DNA of 25,886 bases from an uncultured Pirellulaceae bacterium (GTDB lineage Bacteria > Planctomycetota > Planctomycetia > Pirellulales > Pirellulaceae), in contig CAKQWG010000024.1 of NCBI GenBank assembly GCA_934278005.1, positions 1 through 25,886 on the forward strand. The letters are read 5' to 3'. Below, in pieces: positions 7,979 to 14,925 of the stretch (the first letter of the stretch is position 1; every line of letters starts with the position of its first letter). A program made the position numbers and the translations under genes. Under the pieces are notes generated by a model that worked only from the letters and a program-made list of their open reading frames with translations, had not been told where the DNA came from and did not search any database.

Positions 7979-9289
7979 ATGCTATGTTCTCCGCTTCAGA
8001 TTGTTGCGCAACGGACAGGTCTCGCGACTTGCGGTATCGTATTAACGGCATCCATGTTTTTGTCACTGGCAGCTCAAGAGCCGGCTCAGGACAAAGATTG
8101 GTCGCGTTTTCGTGGGCCCAACGGAGTAGCCAGCATCGCCAGCTGCGATGTGCCACTGCCTTGGGATGCACGCCATATAGCCTGGGAGATGTCGCTACCA
8201 GGTGTGGGAAACGCCTCTCCCATTGTGATTGGCGAAATGGCTGTTATCAGCAGTGCAGACCCGGCGACGGGTGAACAGCACCTGCACGCAGTGGACCTGG
8301 CAAACGGGCAGGTTAAGTGGCACAACACGTACTCTTCGCGGAAGTACCCGCTTCATGCGCGCAGCAGCTTCGCATCGAGCACGCCTTGCGCAAATCAAAC
8401 GGCGATCTTTTTTTGCTGGGCTAACCCCGAGAGCCTAATGCTTGTGGCTGTGCAGCATGACGGCACAGAGATTTGGCGAAGAGATCTTGGAAGATACATC
8501 AGCCAGCATGGCTTTGGCGGTTCTCCGGTACTGTTTGACCAGACGCTAGTATTGGTCAACAGCCAAGACGCAGAGGACCTGCCCGAGGGAGTGGCCGCGG
8601 GACACAGCCGTGTTATGGCGTTCAACATTCACACTGGAGAGACGATCTGGGAAACTCCGCGGACGACCACGCGAGTCTGCTATGGTACGCCGACGCTTTT
8701 CACAGATCCGCTGGCAGGTCCGGCCCTACTGACCAGCAACACGGGCGATGGACTGTCAGCCATGTCTTTGCAGACGGGCGAAGTCTTGTGGAGCCAAAAA
8801 GTTTTCACCAAACGCTGCGTCTCCTCGCCATTGGTGATCGGCGATCTGGCCATTGGCAGCGAAGGATCGGGTGGCGGTGGGAATGAATTAGTAGCTGTCG
8901 GTCTCACGCCTCCACATGCCGAGCAGTTCCGCATCGACCGGGCGGCAGCCTATGTGCCCACACCAGTAGCTCGGGGCGATTTGTTATTCCTGTGGGGCGA
9001 CACCGGTATTGTCAGCTGCATAAAACTACCCACTGCCGATGTCCTCTGGAGCAAGCGCATTGGAGGCAATGTGTCGAGCTCACCGGTCATCGCTGGAGAT
9101 AAATTGATAGGCATTGCCGAGGACGGCACGGTTACGATCCTCTCGGCAAGCGAAGAATTTCGAGAGTATGGAAAAGTCAGACTCGACGAGGTGTGTCGAG
9201 CTACCCCCGCACTGAGCGAGCACTTTGTTTTGCTGCGCACCCAGTCGCGGCTCATCTGCGTAGCTTCGCAAAAAGCGCTACAGCCCTAG
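7979..9289 (+). CDS. Secreted PQQ-repeat (BamB-like) beta-propeller protein
   Basis: A 436-residue exported protein. A hydrophobic N-terminal segment (about 13-32, GLATCGIVLTASMFLSLAA) looks like a signal peptide. The mature part starts with DWSRFRGPNGVASIA, a typical opening of planctomycete PQQ-like propellers. Repeats of the blade pattern follow, such as HAVDLANGQVKWH, MAFNIHTGETIWE, AMSLQTGEVLWSQ and CIKLPTADVLWSK, each ending in the Trp docking residue. Many proteins of this shape have no PQQ and serve as scaffolds, so no enzyme activity is claimed. It starts 15 bases after the FHA-EAL stop without a clear Shine-Dalgarno. It is convergent with sufT-like 9304-9633, only 14 bases away. Confidence 0.87.
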   Translation: MLCSPLQIVAQRTGLATCGIVLTASMFLSLAAQEPAQDKDWSRFRGPNGVASIASCDVPLPWDARHIAWEMSLPGVGNASPIVIGEMAVISSADPATGEQHLHAVDLANGQVKWHNTYSSRKYPLHARSSFASSTPCANQTAIFFCWANPESLMLVAVQHDGTEIWRRDLGRYISQHGFGGSPVLFDQTLVLVNSQDAEDLPEGVAAGHSRVMAFNIHTGETIWETPRTTTRVCYGTPTLFTDPLAGPALLTSNTGDGLSAMSLQTGEVLWSQKVFTKRCVSSPLVIGDLAIGSEGSGGGGNELVAVGLTPPHAEQFRIDRAAAYVPTPVARGDLLFLWGDTGIVSCIKLPTADVLWSKRIGGNVSSSPVIAGDKLIGIAEDGTVTILSASEEFREYGKVRLDEVCRATPALSEHFVLLRTQSRLICVASQKALQP

Positions 9290-9303
9290 AACGCGTAGCC
9301 ATC

Positions 9304-9633
9304 CTAGAAGATCCCCAGTTGGTCGCGCGCGTCATCGGTCATCATGTCCTGCGTCCAAGGTGGAGTCATGACGACTTTGATCTCAACCTTGCCAACTCCC
9401 TCAATTGCCTCGACCACTTGCCGACTATTGCCCACCAACTGCGGCCCGGCGGGACACATTGGACTGGTCATCGTCATCTCAATCGTCACGTCGGTCTTTT
9501 CAGGAGCTTCTTCACTAGGGGCCAGATCGACCACGTAAATGAGCCCAAGGTCGACGATATTTACATAGAGCTCAGGATCGATCACTTGCTTGAGCTGCTC
9601 GCGGACTTTGTCTTCACTCAGAGATTCGGCCAT
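9304..9633 (-). CDS. Iron-sulfur cluster assembly protein, SufT/MIP18 (DUF59) family
   Basis: A 109-residue single-domain protein of the MIP18/PaaD/SufT family, which helps mature Fe-S proteins in the cytoplasm. Family marks are VIDPELYVNIVDLGLIYVV (17-35) and MTSPMCPAGPQ with the conserved cysteine C60. EVKVVMTPPW-type residues appear as IKVVMTPPWTQDMM near the end. Length is typical. The start ATG at 9633 is backed by GGGAG about ten bases upstream on the minus strand. No other suf gene is in the window, so it stands alone. The gene symbol sufT is likely but not certain, because paaD-like paralogs share the motif. Confidence 0.9.
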   Translation of the reverse strand: MAESLSEDKVREQLKQVIDPELYVNIVDLGLIYVVDLAPSEEAPEKTDVTIEMTMTSPMCPAGPQLVGNSRQVVEAIEGVGKVEIKVVMTPPWTQDMMTDDARDQLGIF

Positions 9634-9652
9634 AATGTAATTTCTCCCAAGC

Positions 9653-9686
9653 GTAATATTTATAATCGGCGTAATTTATAATCGGC
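9653..9686. repeat. Imperfect tandem repeat, units of 18 and 16 bases
   Basis: The two units differ by a two-base AT insertion (GTAATATTTATAATCGGC against GTAATTTATAATCGGC). They lie 20-50 bases upstream of the sufT-like start codon, so they duplicate an AT-rich, promoter-like stretch. Confidence 0.75.
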
Positions 9687-9724
9687 GTATTGTAAGCTCG
9701 AAGCTGTCGGTTACCCACCACAAT

Positions 9725-9767
9725 GTGCTAGAACAGCAAAGATGCAGTGCTCCAACAGCAAAGATGC
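9725..9767. repeat. Tandem duplication with 22-base period
   Basis: A 21-base unit at 9725-9745 recurs at 9747-9767 with two differences (AG against CC after GTGCT). The shared core is AACAGCAAAGATGC. It is noncoding and may be a duplicated binding site or simple replication slippage. Confidence 0.75.
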
Positions 9768-9886
9768 TGCGAATTGTGATACTTCCATTCTAACCCATGA
9801 GGCGCCAGGCCGGTACGGTGGAGCCACTCGTCACGGTCCTATTATCCAGTGGCCAGCTGACCGGTCGGCGAGTTGTCCTTTCGGGT

Positions 9887-9892
9887 TATAAT
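9887..9892 (+). promoter_or_regulatory. Candidate -10 box for the DCC gene
   Basis: This is a perfect TATAAT about 50 bases before ATG 9943. The matching -35 position (near 9864-9869) does not resemble TTGACA, so the call rests on the -10 box and location only. Confidence 0.3.
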
Positions 9893-9942
9893 TGCTACAT
9901 ACGGCAATTGGCGACACCTTTTACAAAGTCTCTGGCAGCACT

Positions 9943-10386
9943 ATGAACAACTCGGTAACTCTGCCAGATCCAGCCCAACGCCCACAAGCAGACGTGGTTA
10001 TTTGGGATGGTCAGTGCAACTTTTGTTTGAAACAAGTGCAGCGATTACAGGGCTTCGACCTTTTCGGTCAACTGGCGTACTTGAGCTTGCACGACGCACG
10101 AGTCGGCGAGCGATATCCGGAATTGACGCAAGCCGCCATGCTTGAGCAGATGTGGGTCGTCACTCCCGCTGGGGAAAAATATGGAGGTGCCGACGCAGGC
10201 CGTTATCTCAGCCGCCAGTTGCCGGGCCTGTGGTGGCTGGCTCCAATGTTGCATTTTCCAGGAAGCATGCCACTGTGGCGCTGGCTGTATGGAAAAGTCG
10301 CCGAGCGTCGCTATAGAATCAGTGGTAAGGCTTGCGATGACCAGGAGAGCTGCAGTATCCATTTGCCATCCCAAAAAGGCAGCTAG
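9943..10386 (+). CDS. DCC-family thiol-disulfide oxidoreductase (DUF393)
   Basis: A 147-residue protein with the defining motif DGQCNFC (22-28), a CxxC-type redox pair (C25, C28) on a thioredoxin-like fold. The rest fits the DCC family: WVVTPAGEKYGGADAGRYL and a C-terminal part ending RYRISGKACDDQESC. The family's partners are unknown; members are assumed to reduce or exchange disulfides. I chose ATG 9943 (MNNSVTLPDP). An earlier ATG at 9892 overlaps the TATAAT box and adds residues of no likeness. A DUF2752 gene follows 85 bases downstream on the same strand, possibly in one transcript. Confidence 0.85.
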   Translation: MNNSVTLPDPAQRPQADVVIWDGQCNFCLKQVQRLQGFDLFGQLAYLSLHDARVGERYPELTQAAMLEQMWVVTPAGEKYGGADAGRYLSRQLPGLWWLAPMLHFPGSMPLWRWLYGKVAERRYRISGKACDDQESCSIHLPSQKGS

Positions 10387-10471
10387 CTCAACCGCATCGG
10401 ATGGTGCTGATGGCCCTAGTTTGGAGACCCTGCCTAATGCATTCGTTGTTAACGTTACTGAATCGCTGCCC

Positions 10472-11020
10472 ATGTCTCGCTTACCACCAGTGCTAACGTC
10501 ACCTCCCGATCTCGTTCGCCAAGGTTCGCACCCGGCAACTTCGCCACTGGAATATTTCGGCTATGTGCTGTGGATATGCGGACCGCTGGGCGTGATGCTG
10601 CTGGCGATCGCGATGTCGGTCGGTCCGGATAGGATTGTATCGCTACCGGGGTTCGGCCCAATTCCTGAAACGTGCACGCTGCATTCGCAACTGGGTATTG
10701 ATTGTCCAGGCTGCGGACTGACGCGCGGCTTTATTCACTTGGCCCACGGTCGCTTCTGGCAAGCTTGGAGTTTGAATCCAGTTGCACCGTTTATGTTCGC
10801 CTACGTGGCTTGGCAAATTCCCTTGGCTGTGGCTTCACTGTGGGCAAGCTTGGTGCACGGAAAGGTGATTGAGTCCGGCACTGCGAGCCAGCCGTCGGCG
10901 GTGCGTATGGACGGCTGGTTTTTTAGCTGGGCCAAGTACAATCAGTGGCTATTGATTGGCTTGATGGTGGCTTTGTTGCTGCGCTGGGTCCTGCGGTTGG
11001 TTACAGGAGGTTTGATCTAA
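10472..11020 (+). CDS. DUF2752 membrane protein
   Basis: A 182-residue inner-membrane protein. Hydrophobic segments are at about 28-50, 102-126 and 157-175. Between the first two lies the family signature CPGCGLTR (78-85), preceded by CTLHSQLGI. Function of the family is not known; the paired cysteines could bind metal or be redox active. The frame is open upstream to 10142, but that part overlaps the DCC gene in another frame and shows no likeness, so ATG 10472 is preferred. Its TAA overlaps the ATG of the next gene (TAATG at 11018-11022), which suggests coupled translation with the alpha/beta hydrolase. Confidence 0.8.
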   Translation: MSRLPPVLTSPPDLVRQGSHPATSPLEYFGYVLWICGPLGVMLLAIAMSVGPDRIVSLPGFGPIPETCTLHSQLGIDCPGCGLTRGFIHLAHGRFWQAWSLNPVAPFMFAYVAWQIPLAVASLWASLVHGKVIESGTASQPSAVRMDGWFFSWAKYNQWLLIGLMVALLLRWVLRLVTGGLI

Positions 11021-11823
11021 TGAATTCGCTTTCATTTCTAGCTCGAAACGGAAACTTAATTTCGCTAACGGTGGCTGGCCAGGGGCCGCCGCTGCTACTG
11101 CTGCATGGATTCCCGTTGGACCATCGACAGTGGCAGGAACAATTGAGTGGGCTGGCTGAACATTTTCGAGTGATCGCGCCGGACCTGCGTGGCTTTGGAA
11201 AATCGACGCTCACCGAGCAGGTCTATTCTATGGGTGATTTAGCGGATGATGTCGAACAAGTGAGACTGCACCTAGCGGGCGACGGGCCAATTGCGCTGTG
11301 TGGGCTGTCGATGGGGGGCTACGTCGCCTTTGAGTATTGGCGACGCTATTCTCAGAACCTGTCCGCATTGGTGCTGACCAACACTAAGCCCGACGCAGAT
11401 GATGAGGCTGGCAAAGCCAATCGACTGGCGATGATCGACGCCGCTGAGCGGGAGGGAAGTTGGTCTGTCGTTTCCGGTCTGATCGGCAAGCAGTTGACGC
11501 AGGCACACGTGGAGCAGCGTGGAGCCATCTATCACAGCGTCGAGCAGATGATGAGAGCATGCACTGTTGAAGCAGTGTGCGGTGCGCTGCGGGCCATGGC
11601 CGCACGGTCTGATTTTACCGCAGCACTGCCTAGTATCACCACGCCTACGCTGGTCATCGCCGGCGAAGAGGACCCGATTACGCCTGCCGCGGCAACTCGC
11701 AAGTGGTCGGCCATGCTACCCAATGCGGTGTGCCATGTGATCGCAGAATCGGCCCATTTGACGCCGCTTGAGCAGCCCCAGCATTTCAATAGCCGTGTCC
11801 GCGAATTTCTTGGCTCGCAGTGA
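11020..11823 (+). CDS. Alpha/beta-fold hydrolase
   Basis: A 267-residue cytoplasmic hydrolase. HGFP (29-32) forms the oxyanion side. The nucleophile elbow is GLSMGG (95-100) with Ser97. The acid is probably Asp218 (GEEDPITP) and the base His246 (SAHLTPLEQP), so the triad is complete. DLRGFGKS (55-62) is typical of the esterase / 3-oxoadipate enol-lactonase-like branch, but the substrate cannot be told from sequence. The start is set by AGGAGG (11005-11010) and by the overlap of ATG with the upstream TAA. The open frame back to 10945 is ignored because it would overlap the DUF2752 gene. Confidence 0.92.
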   Translation: MNSLSFLARNGNLISLTVAGQGPPLLLLHGFPLDHRQWQEQLSGLAEHFRVIAPDLRGFGKSTLTEQVYSMGDLADDVEQVRLHLAGDGPIALCGLSMGGYVAFEYWRRYSQNLSALVLTNTKPDADDEAGKANRLAMIDAAEREGSWSVVSGLIGKQLTQAHVEQRGAIYHSVEQMMRACTVEAVCGALRAMAARSDFTAALPSITTPTLVIAGEEDPITPAAATRKWSAMLPNAVCHVIAESAHLTPLEQPQHFNSRVREFLGSQ

Positions 11824-11830
11824 TGTGTGA

Positions 11831-11849
11831 CCTCTAACGGAGGCATTTT
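11831..11849 (+). terminator. Weak candidate terminator after the hydrolase
   Basis: A short stem CCTC/GAGG with loop TAACG is followed by CATTTT. The stem is only four base pairs, so this is a weak call supported mainly by its place between two convergent genes. Confidence 0.25.
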
Positions 11850-11871
11850 GCAGGAGCGCAGTCGGAGATGT

Positions 11872-12897
11872 TTACCTGGGGCTGCTTAACTGGGCGGCCA
11901 GACGCAGGGCGGCCCACAGGCTGTCTGCTCGGGCGATTCCCTGCCAAGCAATGTCAAAGGCAGTGCCATGATCGACACTGGTGCGAATCACTTTCAATCC
12001 TAACGTGGTGTTGACTGCCGAATCAAACGCAAGCGCTTTAACTGGTATGTGCCCCTGGTCATGGTACATACATACATACGCATCGGTGGTTTGGCGCAGA
12101 GCTGGAATGAAGGCTGTGTCTGGTGGGAGTGGCCCCGAGCAGTCGATGCCACGCTGCTGGGCCGTCTGAATGGCTGGCACGATAATCGTCTCCTCTTCTC
12201 GATTGCCAAACAAGCCATGTTCGCCCGCGTGCGGGTTCAGTCCGCAGACGACGATCCTAGGAGGCTGGCCGCGGATTTTCAACAAGGCTTCGTGCGTCAG
12301 TTCAATCGTATCGAGCACAGCCTGCTCGGTCAGCAGTTGAGGGACTTCTGAGTAGCCGCAGTGGACCGTCACAAAGGTGCAGGTGATCTCAGTCGAATAC
12401 TGCATCATGCACCACCGCTTAGCCTGGGCACGTTCGGCGAACATCTCCGTGTGGCCGGGGTAGTCAATTCCGCCGGCGCGCAGTGCCTCTTTGTTAATCG
12501 GGGCCGTCGTCACAGCCTGTACAAGACCCTCCAACGCGGCGTCCAGCGACGCCTGAATGTACGCATAACTGGCTTGTCCGCAGGCGCCGCTAACTTGTGC
12601 AATCTCAAACGCCGACGGCTCGATGGCTTGCAGGTCGACCACGATCGGGCCGTTAGCTGGCTGTCCATTGGTGCTCCGCAATTGGCCAGCTAGCCGATCG
12701 GGGCGCACGACCGTGGCCTGCGGCAGCTGGCACTTTAGATGCGACGCGCAGGCTTGCAGGACGCACAGATCGCCAAACACCACCAGCTGGCACAGCTTGG
12801 CCATGGCAGGGTCGGCCATGGCGCGAAGCGTCAATTCGGGGCCAACACCGGCGGGGTCGCCCATGGTCAAGCCGATGCAGGGTTTATGCTCATTCAT
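11872..12897 (-). CDS. pdxA: 4-hydroxythreonine-4-phosphate dehydrogenase
   Basis: Oxidises 4-phosphohydroxy-L-threonine with NAD(P) in the DXP-dependent route to pyridoxal phosphate. The product condenses with deoxyxylulose phosphate through PdxJ, which is not in this window. The 341 residues match the usual length. It opens IGLTMGDPAGVGPEL (8-22), with TTAPINKEAL and YPGHTEMF in the middle. The three metal-binding histidines are expected at H179 (VTVHCGYSEV), H223 (GLNPHAGEHG) and H279 (MYHDQGHIPVK), and all are present. The C-terminal VDHGTAFDIAWQGIA is diagnostic. It is divergent from the toroid protein gene, with 110 bases between. Downstream it is convergent with the hydrolase. Confidence 0.95.
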   Translation of the reverse strand: MNEHKPCIGLTMGDPAGVGPELTLRAMADPAMAKLCQLVVFGDLCVLQACASHLKCQLPQATVVRPDRLAGQLRSTNGQPANGPIVVDLQAIEPSAFEIAQVSGACGQASYAYIQASLDAALEGLVQAVTTAPINKEALRAGGIDYPGHTEMFAERAQAKRWCMMQYSTEITCTFVTVHCGYSEVPQLLTEQAVLDTIELTHEALLKIRGQPPRIVVCGLNPHAGEHGLFGNREEETIIVPAIQTAQQRGIDCSGPLPPDTAFIPALRQTTDAYVCMYHDQGHIPVKALAFDSAVNTTLGLKVIRTSVDHGTAFDIAWQGIARADSLWAALRLAAQLSSPR

Positions 12898-13007
12898 TCA
12901 ACGGGCGGGTGCTGTGAGTGTAAGAGGTGAACTAGAATAGAGCCGATAAGACAGGTCTGCCCTGGCTGGTAGGCTTTACCGAGTAGGTTTATTCTCATTG
13001 TAGCGCT

Positions 13008-14615
13008 ATGTCTGCCTCCCGACCAGCATCGAACACTAACCCCGGCGGATCGCGCGGCCGCGATGCGGCCGGTTATAAGGCTTTGAACGACGGTGTGGAA
13101 GACGCAGCCTTTTCTATCACCCAGCGACGTTTTATTCCAGCTTGGATGATGGGCGTCGTCGCCTATGTGGCTGAGCATGTTTCGCGCAGGCGTGGCACTC
13201 CGGCGTTTATGGTCAGCCTGATTTTTCACACGTCGCTATTGATACTGCTGGCTCTGCTGTCGTGGACCGGCCCCGGCGGCCCAAGCCGCAGCTTTGATTT
13301 CACTGCATCGACGGCGGCTATCGAAGGAGTCGATGCAGCTACCCCGGTATTGATGAGCGACGGCGATGCGCCACCACCGCCAGCACCGATGGAGGCTGAG
13401 AGTCCGGAGCCACCGGCGCCCAGTCCGGCGAACGCGGCCAGCGCGCTGGCTGATCTACTGAGCGAGCAGGCGCCACCCAAGCAGCAGTCCAGCCAAAGTG
13501 CCTGGGAGCAGCTCGTACAAGCCACTGGTAATAGCACCACGGCCAGCTTCGTCGGCTCGGGGGTAGCCGGTCGGCAGCTTGACCGTCGTCAACAGATCGC
13601 CCTGGCCCGCGGCGGTACGTTGGATAGCGAAGCGGCGGTGGAGCGCGCCCTGGAGTGGCTGGCCGCACACCAACTGCCCAGCGGAGGCTGGTCGCTGGTG
13701 CACGATACGGGCAGTTGCAATGGGCGCTGTCCGGACAACGGTTCGAGCGAGCGTTTTGATCCCTCAGCAACAGGGCTATCGCTGTTGGCGTTTTTAGGGG
13801 CCGGCTATACGCATCGCGAGGGCAAGCATCGCGAGACCGTTCGGCGGGGAATTTACTTTTTGCTGCAAATCGTAGAGGAAACTCCGCAGGGAGCCAGCTT
13901 CCTATATCAGAGCGAACGCGGTATGTACAATCATGGCATCGCTGCGTTCGCGCTGTGTGAAGCCTATCAAATGACCAACGACCCCGAGCTGAAAGCACAC
14001 GCCCAGGGAGCTGTGCAGTTTATTGTTGAAGCGCAGAACTATCAGGGTGGCTGGGGCTATTTGCCCAAGAAACCTGGAGATCTAACCCTCACCGGCTGGC
14101 AGGTTATGGCGCTCAAAAGCGCGTATGCAGCGGGACTGGACGTTCCGCCGTCGAGTATCATTCGAATCGATCCGTTTCTGGATTCTCAGCAAACTCCGTC
14201 GAGCTTCTTTTATGGTTACCAGGGGCCGGGCAAGTCGCCTACATGTACCTCGATTGGTTTGCTGATGCGTCTGTTCCGAGGCTTGCCCAGCACGCATCCG
14301 ACGCTACTGGACGGGACGGCCTACCTAGCAAAAACCACGCGGCCGAACACCGACGCCTATTTCAATTATTATGCGTCGCTGCTGCTGTTCCATGTTGGCG
14401 GGCCCGTATGGGAGCCATGGAACGAACACATGCGCGAGCATTTGATCCAATCGCAAGAGCAGTCTGGGCACCAGGCGGGCAGTTGGTATTTCGACGATCC
14501 CTATGGTCGCGAGGGTGGCCGATTGTACACCACTGCCATGTGTGCCATGACGTTGGAGATCTACTATCGCTTTGCCCCGATCTATCGGCAGGTCGACGTC
14601 AAGTTCGAGCTTTGA
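13008..14615 (+). CDS. Membrane-anchored alpha/alpha-toroid protein (prenyltransferase/squalene-oxidase repeats)
   Basis: A 535-residue protein with an N-terminal cytoplasmic stretch of about 65 residues, one membrane helix (about 66-86, AFMVSLIFHTSLLILLALLS) and a Pro/Glu/Ala-rich linker (about 118-160). A repeat domain (about 200-520) follows. The repeats show QLPSGGWSL, YQGGWGY and HQAGSWYF, like the QW motifs of squalene-hopene cyclases, alternating with helices such as DPSATGLSLLAFLG and LTLTGWQVMAL. I do not see the DxDD acid motif of true cyclases, so hopanoid synthesis is unlikely and a binding or scaffold role outside the membrane is more probable. Related proteins are common in planctomycetes and uncharacterised. 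ATG 13008 is the first start in the frame. Confidence 0.82.
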   Translation: MSASRPASNTNPGGSRGRDAAGYKALNDGVEDAAFSITQRRFIPAWMMGVVAYVAEHVSRRRGTPAFMVSLIFHTSLLILLALLSWTGPGGPSRSFDFTASTAAIEGVDAATPVLMSDGDAPPPPAPMEAESPEPPAPSPANAASALADLLSEQAPPKQQSSQSAWEQLVQATGNSTTASFVGSGVAGRQLDRRQQIALARGGTLDSEAAVERALEWLAAHQLPSGGWSLVHDTGSCNGRCPDNGSSERFDPSATGLSLLAFLGAGYTHREGKHRETVRRGIYFLLQIVEETPQGASFLYQSERGMYNHGIAAFALCEAYQMTNDPELKAHAQGAVQFIVEAQNYQGGWGYLPKKPGDLTLTGWQVMALKSAYAAGLDVPPSSIIRIDPFLDSQQTPSSFFYGYQGPGKSPTCTSIGLLMRLFRGLPSTHPTLLDGTAYLAKTTRPNTDAYFNYYASLLLFHVGGPVWEPWNEHMREHLIQSQEQSGHQAGSWYFDDPYGREGGRLYTTAMCAMTLEIYYRFAPIYRQVDVKFEL

Positions 14616-14925
14616 CCGCGCCCGGGCGGGGCGGCGAGCCTAATCACTCGCAAATAAATTTCTAGTGCAATCTTGTTGAAATAAGGAAACATTTCCCCCT
14701 TTGGCGCATCTAAGGCGTTGCACGGACGCCACGCCGAAAACCTCTGCTGAACGCAGTGGGAAATGCCTAAGTTCTTGATTGGTAATAACTTGCGTCAGCC
14801 TTTTTGCGTCTTGTAAACCCTCTGGCACTACCTGTGCTTATCAACTCTCTCGTTCCGCAGCGAGCCGACCTGCTAAGTGCAGTCCGCTCAAACACTTCGA
14901 GTCCACGCATCTGAGAGGGTTTCCG
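14616..14925 (+). other. Intergenic region and probable leader of the sigma factor gene
   Basis: These 310 bases hold no gene. Small inverted repeats are present: GGAAA/TTTCC around 14690 and GGCGT/ACGCC around 14713-14730. The best promoter-like pair is TTGCGT (14790-14795) and TGTAAA (14812-14817). The frame of the sigma gene is open from 14779, but that part translates to unlikely sequence and covers the promoter candidate. Confidence 0.4.
14790..14817 (+). promoter_or_regulatory. Candidate promoter for the sigma factor gene
   Basis: TTGCGT and TGTAAA are separated by 16 bases, matching three and four positions of the sigma-70 consensus. It would give a leader of about 100 bases. The match is modest. 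Confidence 0.25.

Larger units (their letters stand above)
9634..9942. other. Intergenic region with two small tandem duplications and a TATAAT box
   Basis: No gene is evident in these 309 bases. Near the sufT-like start is an imperfect tandem repeat: GTAATATTTATAATCGGC (9653-9670) and GTAATTTATAATCGGC (9671-9686). Read on the minus strand these give two TATAAA-like boxes that could drive the Fe-S gene. A second, unrelated duplication lies at 9725-9767. A perfect TATAAT (9887-9892) sits about 50 bases before the DCC gene start, but no good -35 box is at the right distance. Confidence 0.5.

Noticed and set aside
7979..9289. PQQ-dependent dehydrogenase
   Set aside because: Propeller repeats only; at 436 residues it is shorter than the quinoprotein dehydrogenases, and I see no motifs for PQQ or calcium binding.
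10142..10471. Longer N-terminus of the DUF2752 protein
   Set aside because: Most of it is the DCC gene read in another frame; Cys-rich nonsense sequence.
13339..13998. 219-residue open frame on the minus strand inside the toroid gene
   Set aside because: Shadow of a GC-rich gene; Arg/Pro/Ala-rich, no motif, no ribosome binding site.
13008..14615. Squalene-hopene cyclase
   Set aside because: QW-like motifs are present but I see no DxDD motif, and an N-terminal membrane anchor with a Pro-rich linker does not fit.
14779..14925. Longer N-terminus of the sigma factor
   Set aside because: It covers the candidate promoter, is Cys/Ser-rich and unlike RpoD. ATG 14926 has a good Shine-Dalgarno.
14616..14925. 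tRNA or small structured RNA upstream of rpoD
   Set aside because: Only 5-base inverted repeats, no cloverleaf, no TTCGA-type arm in the right place.
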